This document shows positions 33,581 to 42,771 of a stretch of 64,000 bases of DNA, piece after piece. The translations under genes and the position numbers were made by a program. Below the pieces are notes generated by a model that ran no database searches, was not told the origin of the DNA, and saw only the letters and a program-made list of their open reading frames with translations. Source of the stretch: Pedobacter sp. MC2016-14 (GTDB lineage: Bacteria; Bacteroidota; Bacteroidia; Sphingobacteriales; Sphingobacteriaceae). The stretch covers positions 558,001 to 622,000 of the forward strand of contig NZ_JAJMPA010000003.1 in assembly GCF_020991475.1 (NCBI RefSeq), given 5' to 3'. Numbering within the stretch: position 1 is the first letter of the stretch; every line of letters starts with the position of its first letter.

Positions 33581-35368
33581 ATGAAGCACATACGTAATTT
33601 TTGCATAATTGCACATATTGATCACGGGAAGAGTACATTGGCTGACCGTTTATTAGAATATACTAAAACCATTAGTCAGCGTGAGGCTCAGGCCCAACTC
33701 CTGGACAACATGGATTTGGAACGTGAACGTGGTATCACGATAAAAAGCCATGCCATACAAATGAACTATAAGGTTGGGGATATTGAATACAATTTCAACC
33801 TGATTGATACGCCAGGACACGTAGATTTCTCATATGAGGTTTCCCGTTCCATTGCAGCTTGTGAAGGTGCTTTATTGATTGTAGATGCCTCTCAGGGTAT
33901 CCAGGCGCAGACCATTTCAAACCTTTACCTGGCACTTGAACATGATCTGGAAATTATTCCCATCTTAAATAAGATGGATTTACCCGGGGCTATGCCAGAA
34001 GAGGTAAAAGACCAAATTATTGATTTAATTGGCTGTAAACGCGAAGATATTATTCCTGCATCCGGTAAAACCGGAATGGGGATTCCTGATATCATTCAGG
34101 CTATTGTAGACCGTGTTCCCGCTCCTGTCGGTGATCCGGATGCTCCCCTGCAAGCTTTAATCTTTGACTCTGTTTTTAATCCCTTCAGGGGAATTATTGC
34201 TTACTATAAAGTAGTAAACGGCGAAATTAAAAAAGGTGATAAAGTTAAATTCATCAATACAGGTAAACAATATCTAGCAGACGAGGTTGGAATTTTAAAG
34301 CTGGATATGGCGCCACGTACTGTGGTTAAAACCGGCGACGTGGGATACATCATTTCCGGTATTAAGGAAGCACGTGAAGTAAAAGTTGGTGACACAATTA
34401 CAACTGTTGATAGACCCTCTCCAGATTCCATTCAAGGTTTTGAAGAAGTAAAACCAATGGTTTTTGCCGGCATCTATCCTGTAGATACAGACGAATTTGA
34501 AGAGCTGCGAGAAGCCATGCATAAACTTCAGCTCAATGATGCTTCGATAGTTTTTGAACCGGAAAGTTCTGCTGCACTAGGCTTCGGTTTCCGTTGCGGA
34601 TTCCTGGGCATGCTGCACATGGAAATTATTCAGGAGCGTTTGGAGCGTGAATTTGACATGACTGTTATTACAACAGTGCCCAACGTATCTTACATTGCCA
34701 AAACCACTAGAGGCGAAGAAGTTATTGTAAATAACCCATCTGATTTACCAGACCCCAGCAAGCTTGACTCTGTTGAGGAGCCTTTTATTAAAGCAAACAT
34801 CATTACTAAAGCCGATTTTGTGGGGCCTGTAATGTCTTTATGTATACAAAAACGCGGAATCATTGTGAACCAGTCATACTTGACTTCAGACCGGGTTGAA
34901 CTCGTTTTTGAAATGCCCATGGGTGAGATTGTTTTTGACTTCTACGATAAGCTTAAAACGATTTCAAAAGGTTATGCGTCATTTGACTACCATCAGGTTG
35001 GTTACAGAAAATCTGATTTGGTAAGACTGGATATGCTGTTGAATGAAGAGCCTGTTGATGCTTTATCTTCACTGATCCATCGCAGCAATGCCTATGATTT
35101 TGGAAAGAAAATATGCGAGAAACTAAGAGAATTGATTCCCCGCCAGCAGTTTGAAATTAAAATCCAGGCTTCTATTGGGGCTAAGGTAATTGCCCGCGAA
35201 ACGCTGAGCGCTTTGCGAAAAGACGTTACCGCTAAATGTTATGGTGGTGATATTTCCCGTAAACGCAAATTGCTGGAAAAACAAAAACAAGGAAAGAAAA
35301 GAATGCGCCAGGTAGGTAATGTGGAAATTCCACAAACTGCATTTATGGCTGTATTGAAATTGGATTAA
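33581..35368 (+). CDS. lepA: Elongation factor 4 (LepA), ribosome back-translocase GTPase
   Basis: The 595-residue product is full length for LepA. The GTPase motifs are AHIDHGKSTL (G1), RGITIKSHA (G2), DTPGHVDF (G3) and NKMDLPGA (G4). Domain II, the EF-G-like domains III and V, and the LepA-specific C-terminal domain ending in RKRKLLEKQKQGKKRMRQVG (about 555-575) are all present. It is a cytoplasmic translational GTPase that acts on stalled or misplaced elongating ribosomes. The start codon lies close to a promoter box, which suggests a very short leader. The gene is followed by folD after about 50 bases containing a short hairpin. Confidence 0.97.
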   Translation: MKHIRNFCIIAHIDHGKSTLADRLLEYTKTISQREAQAQLLDNMDLERERGITIKSHAIQMNYKVGDIEYNFNLIDTPGHVDFSYEVSRSIAACEGALLIVDASQGIQAQTISNLYLALEHDLEIIPILNKMDLPGAMPEEVKDQIIDLIGCKREDIIPASGKTGMGIPDIIQAIVDRVPAPVGDPDAPLQALIFDSVFNPFRGIIAYYKVVNGEIKKGDKVKFINTGKQYLADEVGILKLDMAPRTVVKTGDVGYIISGIKEAREVKVGDTITTVDRPSPDSIQGFEEVKPMVFAGIYPVDTDEFEELREAMHKLQLNDASIVFEPESSAALGFGFRCGFLGMLHMEIIQERLEREFDMTVITTVPNVSYIAKTTRGEEVIVNNPSDLPDPSKLDSVEEPFIKANIITKADFVGPVMSLCIQKRGIIVNQSYLTSDRVELVFEMPMGEIVFDFYDKLKTISKGYASFDYHQVGYRKSDLVRLDMLLNEEPVDALSSLIHRSNAYDFGKKICEKLRELIPRQQFEIKIQASIGAKVIARETLSALRKDVTAKCYGGDISRKRKLLEKQKQGKKRMRQVGNVEIPQTAFMAVLKLD

Positions 35369-35421
35369 GTAGTTGAACACTACTACTTAGCGCTTACTAT
35401 TTAACACTTACTACTTTGAAA

Positions 35422-36303
35422 ATGCAGTTATTAGACGGAAAATTTGCATCAGAAAAAATAAAACTTGAAATAGCAGCGGAAGCGGCAGAATTTTTAACAT
35501 CCACTGGCAGAAAACCACATCTGGTGGCGATTTTGGTTGGTAATGATGGCGGTAGTGAAACCTATGTAGCCAGTAAGATGAAAAATTGCGAGAAGGTTGG
35601 CTTTCAATCGTCTTTAATTAGATACGACAACAGTGTTACTGAAGAGGAACTGCTGGCGAAGGTTCGTGAAATTAACAACGATGAAGGTGTTGACGGTTTA
35701 ATTGTACAATTGCCCCTACCTAAACACATAGATCCGGAGAAGGTTACCGAAACCATTGATTACAGAAAAGACGTTGATGGCTTTCACCCGGTAAATCTTG
35801 GTAGAATGATGCGCAACCTGCCTTGTTTTATTCCTGCCACCCCTTACGGAATTTTACTGATGTTACAAGCGTACCAAATTGATACCGTTGGTAAACATTG
35901 TGTAGTTGTAGGCCGGAGCAATATAGTTGGCAGTCCGATGAGTATTTTAATGGCGCGTAATGCTAACCCTGGCAATTGCACCGTAACACTTACACACAGC
36001 AAAACTTCTAACTTAAAAGAATTGGTTTTACAGGGCGATATCATTGTAGCAGCTATTGGTAGAAAAAACTTTGTCACAGCAGATATGGTTAAACCTGGTG
36101 CCATAGTAATTGATGTGGGCATCAACAGAGAAACTTCTGAAACCACTAAATCTGGCTATAAGTTATTTGGAGATGTTGATTTTGAAAACGTTGCACCAAT
36201 ATCTTCATGGATTACACCCGTACCTGGTGGAGTGGGATTAATGACCATTGTAGGCCTGTTAAAAAACACATTGGCATCAGCTAAAAAGGAAATTTACAGC
36301 TAA
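35422..36303 (+). CDS. folD: Bifunctional methylenetetrahydrofolate dehydrogenase/cyclohydrolase
   Basis: The 293-residue product is a complete FolD. The catalytic block YVASKMKNC (Tyr48, Lys52) is followed by GLIVQLPLPKHID, DVDGFHPVNLGR, the NADP loop VVVGRSNIVGSPM and GAIVIDVGINR, and it ends with TPVPGGVGLMTI. The cytoplasmic enzyme interconverts methylene-, methenyl- and formyl-tetrahydrofolate for purine and formyl-Met synthesis. A TTG six bases upstream is in frame, but the ATG at 35422 fits the family start. The gene lies between lepA and queE, all in the same direction. Confidence 0.97.
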   Translation: MQLLDGKFASEKIKLEIAAEAAEFLTSTGRKPHLVAILVGNDGGSETYVASKMKNCEKVGFQSSLIRYDNSVTEEELLAKVREINNDEGVDGLIVQLPLPKHIDPEKVTETIDYRKDVDGFHPVNLGRMMRNLPCFIPATPYGILLMLQAYQIDTVGKHCVVVGRSNIVGSPMSILMARNANPGNCTVTLTHSKTSNLKELVLQGDIIVAAIGRKNFVTADMVKPGAIVIDVGINRETSETTKSGYKLFGDVDFENVAPISSWITPVPGGVGLMTIVGLLKNTLASAKKEIYS

Positions 36304-36329
36304 ACCACATTTCCGCTGAAGGAATTATT

Positions 36330-36337
36330 TACCTTTG
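36330..36337 (+). promoter_or_regulatory. -7 box (TACCTTTG) of queE
   Basis: TACCTTTG fits TAnnTTTG and lies ten bases before the queE ATG, in the 44-base gap after folD. It suggests that queE has its own promoter rather than depending only on read-through. Confidence 0.5.
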
Positions 36338-36347
36338 CGGCCTTAAC

Positions 36348-36971
36348 ATGGCACATCAAATTCCAACAGACGGCACTTTACTTCCTTTAATGGAAGAGTT
36401 TTACACTATTCAGGGCGAAGGGTACAATACGGGTAAGGCCGCATATTTTATTCGCCTTGGTGGGTGTGATGTGGGCTGCCACTGGTGCGATGTGAAAGAA
36501 AGCTGGGATGCTGAATTACATCCTTTAACGCATGCAGATGCGATTGCAGAGAAGGCAGATTCTTTCCCTGGTAAAGCAGTAGTGATTACTGGCGGCGAGC
36601 CACTAATTTATAACCTGGATTACCTTACTTCCAAATTAAAAGAAAGAAACATCCTTACGTTTATTGAAACCTCCGGGGCTTATCCCCTTTCGGGACATTG
36701 GGACTGGATTTGCTTGTCACCTAAAAAGTTCAAAGCTCCGCGCCCGGACATTACGCCATTTGCTAATGAGCTTAAAGTGATTGTTTTTAACAAAAGTGAT
36801 TTTGCATGGGCTGAGCAATATGCGGAAACCGTATCGCCTGATTGTAAACTCTATCTGCAGCCAGAATGGTCAAAATCTAAGGAAATTACACCTTTGATTA
36901 TTGATTATGTAATGGCCAATCCTAAATGGGAAATTTCACTTCAGACCCATAAATATTTAAACATACCTTAA
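36348..36971 (+). CDS. queE: 7-carboxy-7-deazaguanine synthase (radical SAM)
   Basis: The 207-residue product has the QueE opening PLMEEFYTIQGEGYNTGKA and the radical-SAM cluster motif C-X3-C-X2-C (Cys40, Cys44, Cys47 in GGCDVGCHWCD). ITGGEPL and the C-terminal LQTHKYLNIP are family marks. The small, Gly-rich form is normal. It contracts carboxytetrahydropterin to carboxydeazaguanine, the second dedicated step of preQ0/queuosine synthesis, in the cytoplasm. The other que genes are not in the window, but a queuosine-precursor transporter gene lies 5 kb upstream. Confidence 0.95.
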   Translation: MAHQIPTDGTLLPLMEEFYTIQGEGYNTGKAAYFIRLGGCDVGCHWCDVKESWDAELHPLTHADAIAEKADSFPGKAVVITGGEPLIYNLDYLTSKLKERNILTFIETSGAYPLSGHWDWICLSPKKFKAPRPDITPFANELKVIVFNKSDFAWAEQYAETVSPDCKLYLQPEWSKSKEITPLIIDYVMANPKWEISLQTHKYLNIP

Positions 36972-37019
36972 TTCATTTTTATCTTCTTACATTTAATGTA
37001 TCAATACATCTAAATTGTA

Positions 37020-38693
37020 ATGAAGAAATATACCCTTACACTGCTCATCATATTCCTTACTCAGTTTGGATTTGCACAGACTGATGCAAGGGAGTATTTT
37101 AAAATCGGCAGGGCCTTCTCCAATAAAGGCGACTATCTAAACGCAAAAAAAAACTATCAGTTATTTATTGATACCTATAAAGGAACAGATCCCGTTTTAA
37201 AGCAATTGGCAGAAAAACACATTAGGGATTGTGATTTCTCGATACAGGCGATGAAATCTCCGGAACAATTTAAATTGCTGAATATGGGTCCTGGCATAAA
37301 TTCAGGCTACAGGGATTACTTCCCAGCTATTACCGCTGATGGTGAGACCATCATCTTTAGCAGAAATGTTGGAGGAAATGAAGACTTTTATGTTTCTAAA
37401 AAAAAGAATAGCGAATGGCAAGCTGCCCTGCCTTTAAGTGACCAAATCAATACGAAAGCATATAACGAGGGTGCCCAATCTATTTCTCCGGATGGGATGT
37501 ACTTATTTTTTACGGGCTGCAACAGACCTGATGGACTGGGAAGATGTGACATCTATGTTAGTCATAGAAATGGAAATGAATGGGGCAAACCATTTAACCT
37601 GGGTGCACCTTTAAATTCAGCCTACTGGGATTCTCAACCTGCTATAACACCAGACGGAAGTACTTTATATTTTGTAAGCAACCGGCCAGGAGGTCTCGGT
37701 GGATACGACATCTGGAAAAGCACACTCAATGATGAAGGAGAATGGGAGAAACCCATAAACCTGGGGCCAGAGATCAATACTGCTTATGACGAACACACGC
37801 CTTTTATTCATCCCGATGGAAAAACAATGTATTTCTCTTCAGATGGATGGCCCGGCTTTGGCAATAAAGATTTGTTTTACAGTCGACTGGACGAGCATAA
37901 CAATTGGGCTAAACCAGTGAATTTGGGTTACCCGATCAATACATTTAATGAAGAAACTGGTTTAATCGTTACTCCAGATGGCACAGAGGGTTTGCTGAGT
38001 TCTAACATTGCAGGTGGTTTTGGCGACATGGATATTTATCGCTTTAAAATGCCCCAACATGCAAAACCACAACTAATTACTTATGTAAAAGGAATTGTTA
38101 AAGACAGGCAGACGAGCAGCTTACTGGAAGCCAGGATACAAGTAGTTGATTTGAAGAGTAAACATGCCGTATACAGCGACTATACATCTGAAAGTGGAGA
38201 TTTTTTAGCGGTGATGCCAATTGGAAGCGATTATGCTTTTAATGTAAGTGCAGATGGCTATCTTTTCTATTCTCAAAACTTTGAATTAAACAAAGCTTAT
38301 GTGAGCAAGCCATTTGTTATGGAAATTTTAATGGATAAAATTAGGATTGGTACAGATGTGACGTTGAGGAATATTTTTTTTGACACCAATAAGTATGAAT
38401 TGCTGGAAAGCTCTGTAGTGGAACTAAATAACCTCGTTGATTTATTGGTTTTGAACAAAAACATTGCTATCGAAATACAAGGACATACAGATAATATTGG
38501 TAACAGCCTATTGAATGAAAAGCTATCGCTAAACAGGGCAAAGGCAGTATACGACTATCTTGTAGCGCATAAAATTAACCCAGTAAAGTTAAGTTACAAA
38601 GGCTTGGGTGCAAAAAATCCCCTGGTTACCAATGATACAGAGGAGGGCAGAAAGCAAAATAGAAGAACTTCGTTTATAATTACGAAGCTCTAG
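37020..38693 (+). CDS. PorE-like OmpA-family protein (TPR, beta-propeller, CRD, OmpA)
   Basis: The 557-residue exported product has a signal peptide (ending FGFAQ), a TPR-like helical part (about 22-75, GDYLNAKKNYQLFIDTY), five to six PD40/WD40-like propeller repeats (about 85-345; typical unit ISPDGMYLFFTG, TPDGSTLYFVSNRPGG, HPDGKTMYFSSDG), a carboxypeptidase-regulatory-like beta domain (about 350-430), and an OmpA-like peptidoglycan-binding domain (about 440-557; IEIQGHTDNIGNSLLNEKLSLNRA). This exact order is the one known for PorE, which anchors the type IX secretion machine to peptidoglycan; here a lipobox is missing. It is convergent with kdsA, with two bases between the stops. Confidence 0.88.
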   Translation: MKKYTLTLLIIFLTQFGFAQTDAREYFKIGRAFSNKGDYLNAKKNYQLFIDTYKGTDPVLKQLAEKHIRDCDFSIQAMKSPEQFKLLNMGPGINSGYRDYFPAITADGETIIFSRNVGGNEDFYVSKKKNSEWQAALPLSDQINTKAYNEGAQSISPDGMYLFFTGCNRPDGLGRCDIYVSHRNGNEWGKPFNLGAPLNSAYWDSQPAITPDGSTLYFVSNRPGGLGGYDIWKSTLNDEGEWEKPINLGPEINTAYDEHTPFIHPDGKTMYFSSDGWPGFGNKDLFYSRLDEHNNWAKPVNLGYPINTFNEETGLIVTPDGTEGLLSSNIAGGFGDMDIYRFKMPQHAKPQLITYVKGIVKDRQTSSLLEARIQVVDLKSKHAVYSDYTSESGDFLAVMPIGSDYAFNVSADGYLFYSQNFELNKAYVSKPFVMEILMDKIRIGTDVTLRNIFFDTNKYELLESSVVELNNLVDLLVLNKNIAIEIQGHTDNIGNSLLNEKLSLNRAKAVYDYLVAHKINPVKLSYKGLGAKNPLVTNDTEEGRKQNRRTSFIITKL

Positions 38694-38695
38694 TC

Positions 38696-39511
38696 TTAAA
38701 TAACCGCTTGTCTAATTCTGATGAGTTTAACCAGCATTTCTTCCAGTAAATCCAGGTGTAACATATTTGCACCATCAGATTTTGCTTCTGACGGATTGGG
38801 GTGTGTTTCAATAAATAAGCCGTCAGCACCAACTGCAATGGCAGCTTTCGCAATGGTTTCAATCAGTTCTGGCTTCCCTCCTGTTACACCACTACTTTGA
38901 TTGGGTTGTTGCAGGGAATGTGTACAATCCATCACCACCGGCACACCAAAGTTTTGCATTTCGGGTAAACCCCGATAATCTACAATAAGGTCTTGGTAAC
39001 CAAAGGTATTTCCACGGTCTGTTAAAATTACACGTTGGTTTCCTGCTTCAACCACCTTATCAACTGCAAACTTCATGGAACCGGCAGATAAAAACTGGCC
39101 TTTTTTTACATTAATTACTTTTCCGGTATGTGCGGCAGCAATTAATAAATCTGTTTGTCGGCATAAAAAAGCTGGAATTTGCAGCACATCTGCATACTCG
39201 GCAGCCATAGCAGCCTCCCCGCTTTCGTGGATGTCCGTGACTGTAGGCAAGCCGAAAGTACGACCTACCTTCTCTAAAATCTTTAGTGCTTTTTCATCAC
39301 CTATGCCGGTAAAGGAATCACCTTTAGACCTGTTTGCCTTACGATATGAACCTTTAAATATATAGGGAATACCCAATTTATCCGTAATTGTAACTATACG
39401 ATCAGCAATACGCATCGCAATTTCCTCGCCTTCAATAGCGCATGGACCAGCCATTAACAGAAAATTGTTTGTATGGGTATGCTTTAACTTATCTATTTTA
39501 AAATCAATCAT
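38696..39511 (-). CDS. kdsA: 3-deoxy-8-phosphooctulonate synthase (KDO-8-phosphate synthase)
   Basis: The 271-residue product is complete: LLMAGPCAIEGE, FKGSYRKANRSKGDSFTG, DIHESGEA, VLQIPAFLCRQTDLL, ILTDRGNTFGY, MDCTHSLQQPN and GLFIETHPNPSEAKSDGANM. The Cys of the metal-dependent class (in GPCAIEGE) is not decisive by itself. It condenses arabinose-5-phosphate with phosphoenolpyruvate to KDO-8-phosphate in the lipopolysaccharide core pathway, in the cytoplasm. The gene lies next to recQ, and kdsD, which supplies its substrate, follows behind recQ on the other strand. The start ATG is at the family position. Confidence 0.95.
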   Translation of the reverse strand: MIDFKIDKLKHTHTNNFLLMAGPCAIEGEEIAMRIADRIVTITDKLGIPYIFKGSYRKANRSKGDSFTGIGDEKALKILEKVGRTFGLPTVTDIHESGEAAMAAEYADVLQIPAFLCRQTDLLIAAAHTGKVINVKKGQFLSAGSMKFAVDKVVEAGNQRVILTDRGNTFGYQDLIVDYRGLPEMQNFGVPVVMDCTHSLQQPNQSSGVTGGKPELIETIAKAAIAVGADGLFIETHPNPSEAKSDGANMLHLDLLEEMLVKLIRIRQAVI

Positions 39512-39518
39512 GTTGTTT

Positions 39519-41708
39519 TTAGTTGCCTAATTCAGACATAAATTTGATCCTCATCAACTGAATTTCTTCACGAGTGTAATCCTCTTCGCCAAGGTCTTTT
39601 AAGGCATCATCTATAGAATCAATTTCTGCACCTCTAAAGTAATCGAACACTTCATCCTGCCGATCTTCATCAATCATTTCATCAATAAAATAATCCAGGT
39701 TAAGCTTAGTTCCGGAATTCACAATGGCCTCAATTTCTTTTAGAATCTCATCATAAGTGATCCCTTTTGCCTTTGCAATGTCTTCCAGTCTAATCTGGCG
39801 ATCTACATTTTGAATGATAGAAACCTTTAGCTGAGATTTATTAGCCTGAGTTTTAATGATCAGGTCAACAGGGCGTTCAACATCATTGTCTACCACATAT
39901 TTATTAATCAGCTCAATAAATGGTTTTCCAAACTTAAGTGCCTTACCATTTCCAACACCAGAAATCTGCTTTAGTTCCTCCATATTTATTGGATAATGCG
40001 TACACATCTCTTCCAATGAAGGATCTTGAAAGATCACAAACGGCGGCAGGTTCTTTTGCTTGGCAATTTTTCTGTTTAAATCTTTAAGAAGTTGAAACAA
40101 TTGCGTATCAAGCGTGCCTGTTCCATGTTTTACATCATCCTCATCATCATCAGCAGCACTTTCAATGTGTTCGTTTAAGAAAAATTTAAGTGCATAAGGG
40201 CTTTCAATAAATTTTAAGCCTGCTTCTGTAAGTCTCAGCAATCCGTAGTTGTCAATATCCTTGGATAAAAAGTTATTTAATACCGCTTGGCGCACCAGTG
40301 ATTTCCATAACAATTCGCCATCTGCCTTACCAGAACCATATTCAGGAAGTTTATGGTGCTCGTATGCAATTGTCTGAGCGGTTTCCATCCCCATAAATAT
40401 ATTCAGGATATGGGCATCATCAAACTTTCCGCCTATGTTCTGAATCATTTTCAACAGAACGCCAAGTGGCTCTTCTGCATTAAAAAGTTGTTTTGGTTTC
40501 TTGCAGTTATCACACATGCAGTTACATCCAGCTTCGTCAAAGTTCTCCCCAAAATAATGTAAGATCTGCTTTCTGCGACAAACTGCGGACTCCGCATAAT
40601 CGATCACTTCTTTAAGGATTTGTGTGCCTATTTCGCGCTCCGCAACAGGCTTATCTTTCATAAACTTAGCCAGTTTATCTACATCCTTTTGAGCATAAAA
40701 CGCAATACAAACACCTTCTCCGCCATCACGTCCGGCACGTCCGGTTTCCTGATAATAGCCCTCCATACTTTTCGGAATATCATGGTGGATTACAAAGCGA
40801 ACATCAGGCTTATCGATCCCCATTCCGAAAGCAATAGTAGCCACAATTACCTCTGCGTCTTCCATTAAAAACTTATCCTGGGTTTCCGCTCTTACCTTCG
40901 GCTCCAGACCAGCATGATAAGGCAATGCCTTGATGCCGTTTAAATTCAGCGCCTCGGCTACTTCTTCAACTTTTTTACGGCTTAAACAGTATATAATCCC
41001 TGATTTACCCGTATTCTGTTTAATGTACCTGATAATTTCTTTAAGTACATCTCGCTTGGGACGGATATCATAGAACAAATTAGGCCTGTTAAAAGAAGAC
41101 TTAAACAAAGTTGCTTCGGTCATTTGCAAGTTTTTGATGATATCTTGCTGCACTTTTGGTGTTGCCGTAGCTGTAAGTGCTATGATTGGGATATTGTCTC
41201 CCAATCCACTAATCACCTGCCTGATTTTGCGGTATTCTGGACGAAAATCATGTCCCCATTCAGAGATACAATGCGCTTCATCAACAGCCACAAAAGAAAT
41301 CTTGATTAACCGTAGAAAATCGATATTATCCTGCTTTGAAAGAGACTCTGGTGCCACATATAACAACTTGGTATGCCCACTCAACAGATCGTTCTTAACC
41401 TGGGTAATCTCCGTTTTATTTAAAGACGAATTTAAAAAATGTGCTATGCTATCGCTTCCTCCGAAAGCACGTAGCTGATCGACCTGATTTTTCATCAGGG
41501 CAATGAGTGGTGATATGACAATTGCAGTACCTTCGTTCATCAAAGCAGGTAACTGGTAGCATATAGACTTCCCACCACCCGTTGGCATAATCACAAAGGT
41601 GTTATTCTTATCAAGAACATTGTTGATGATGGCTTCTTGATCACCTTTGAAATTATTGAAACCAAAAAAGGTTTGTAAGTTGTCAAACAACGACTTATTC
41701 ACGTCCAT
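39519..41708 (-). CDS. recQ: ATP-dependent DNA helicase RecQ
   Basis: The 729-residue product shows helicase motif I (MPTGGGKSICYQLPA), motif Ia, DEAH box in AVDEAHCISEWGHDFR, motif III ALTATATPK, motif V VATIAFGMGIDKPDVRFVIH and motif VI YYQETGRAGRDGG. The RQC part has its four zinc cysteines (VCRRKQILHYFG, CNCMCDNC) and a winged helix, and an HRDC domain lies near 535-605 (LFQLLKDLNRKIAKQKNLPPFVIFQDPSLEEMC). An extra C-terminal tail of about 100 residues follows, usual in Bacteroidota. It unwinds DNA for recombination and repair. It is seven bases upstream of kdsA on the same strand, so both may be co-transcribed. Confidence 0.97.
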   Translation of the reverse strand: MDVNKSLFDNLQTFFGFNNFKGDQEAIINNVLDKNNTFVIMPTGGGKSICYQLPALMNEGTAIVISPLIALMKNQVDQLRAFGGSDSIAHFLNSSLNKTEITQVKNDLLSGHTKLLYVAPESLSKQDNIDFLRLIKISFVAVDEAHCISEWGHDFRPEYRKIRQVISGLGDNIPIIALTATATPKVQQDIIKNLQMTEATLFKSSFNRPNLFYDIRPKRDVLKEIIRYIKQNTGKSGIIYCLSRKKVEEVAEALNLNGIKALPYHAGLEPKVRAETQDKFLMEDAEVIVATIAFGMGIDKPDVRFVIHHDIPKSMEGYYQETGRAGRDGGEGVCIAFYAQKDVDKLAKFMKDKPVAEREIGTQILKEVIDYAESAVCRRKQILHYFGENFDEAGCNCMCDNCKKPKQLFNAEEPLGVLLKMIQNIGGKFDDAHILNIFMGMETAQTIAYEHHKLPEYGSGKADGELLWKSLVRQAVLNNFLSKDIDNYGLLRLTEAGLKFIESPYALKFFLNEHIESAADDDEDDVKHGTGTLDTQLFQLLKDLNRKIAKQKNLPPFVIFQDPSLEEMCTHYPINMEELKQISGVGNGKALKFGKPFIELINKYVVDNDVERPVDLIIKTQANKSQLKVSIIQNVDRQIRLEDIAKAKGITYDEILKEIEAIVNSGTKLNLDYFIDEMIDEDRQDEVFDYFRGAEIDSIDDALKDLGEEDYTREEIQLMRIKFMSELGN

Positions 41709-41797
41709 ATTTGAGTATAAAATATTCAGTGCTATTTTTAATTCAAAATAACATATAATTGCAGTAATTAAGGCATTAAGGTACTAAAAAAATCTCT

Positions 41798-42763
41798 TTG
41801 AAAAGTAAAAAATCGATAATAGCAGCGGGAGTCAACACTTTACAGTTAGAAGCACAAGCTATTTTAGGTCTGATTAACCATATAAATGATGATTTCGCAA
41901 CCGCCGTTGAACGGATAATAACAAGCCAGGGGCGCGTTATTATAACGGGAATTGGCAAGAGTGCTATCATTGCGCAGAAAATTGTTGCCACTTTTAATTC
42001 AACCGGTACACCAGCTGTTTTTATGCATGCTGCAGATGCCGTGCATGGCGACCTGGGCATGATCCAGAAAGATGATATCGTGATGTGTCTTTCTAAAAGC
42101 GGAAATACTGCCGAAATTAAAGTTCTGGCCCCTCTTTTAAAACGATCTGGAAATTTGCTGATTGGTATGGTAGGTCAATTGCAATCTGAGCTTGCGCTTC
42201 AGGCAGATTTGATTTTAAATACAACGGTTGAAAAAGAAGCTTGTCCGCACAACCTTGCACCAACCACAAGTACAACGGCACAACTTGCCATGGGCGATGC
42301 ATTGGCCATTTGCCTGCTGCATGCCAGGGCATTCAATGAAAATGATTTTGCGCGTTTCCATCCAGGCGGTTCTTTAGGTAAAAGACTCTACCTCAAGGTT
42401 GCTGAAATGGCGATTAAAAATGAAAAACCAACCATCCGCCCGGATGCACCGGTAAAAGACGTAATTATAGAAATTAGTAAAAACCGTCTGGGGGCAGTTG
42501 TTGTTATTGATCATGATTTAATTCTGGGTATCATTACCGACGGCGATATCCGGAGGATGCTGGAAAAACACACAGATTTATCAAACATCTGTGCCAGGGA
42601 TATCATGAACGGTAATCCTAAAAAAATAGATAAAGATATGCTGGCTATTACAGCACTTGAAATCATTAAAGAAAACAACATTACCCAGCTGCTGGTAACC
42701 AGCAAAAATGGGTATTTTGGATTAATACATTTACATGATCTCCTTCATGAAGGGGTTCTTTAA
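41798..42763 (+). CDS. kdsD: Arabinose-5-phosphate isomerase (KdsD/KpsF family)
   Basis: The 321-residue product has an SIS sugar-isomerase domain (about 30-180; ITGIGKSAIIAQKI, FMHAADAVHGDLGMI, CLSKSGNTAEI, NLAPTTSTT) and two CBS domains (about 205-320). It converts ribulose-5-phosphate to arabinose-5-phosphate, the KDO precursor used by KdsA. The frame has no ATG near the family start; a TTG at 41798 precedes KSKKSI and an in-frame stop lies seven codons upstream, so TTG is the likely start. The next gene, a mannose-1-phosphate guanylyltransferase, follows after eight bases and is surely in the same operon. Confidence 0.93.
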   Translation: MKSKKSIIAAGVNTLQLEAQAILGLINHINDDFATAVERIITSQGRVIITGIGKSAIIAQKIVATFNSTGTPAVFMHAADAVHGDLGMIQKDDIVMCLSKSGNTAEIKVLAPLLKRSGNLLIGMVGQLQSELALQADLILNTTVEKEACPHNLAPTTSTTAQLAMGDALAICLLHARAFNENDFARFHPGGSLGKRLYLKVAEMAIKNEKPTIRPDAPVKDVIIEISKNRLGAVVVIDHDLILGIITDGDIRRMLEKHTDLSNICARDIMNGNPKKIDKDMLAITALEIIKENNITQLLVTSKNGYFGLIHLHDLLHEGVL

Positions 42764-42771
42764 TTTATATA

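Noticed and set aside
35366..35389. 8-bp hairpin (TAAGTAGT / ACTACTTA) over the lepA stop codon, followed by imperfect TTACTA-type repeats
   Set aside because: No T run follows, and the repeats are short and degenerate, so neither a terminator nor a repeat element can be supported.
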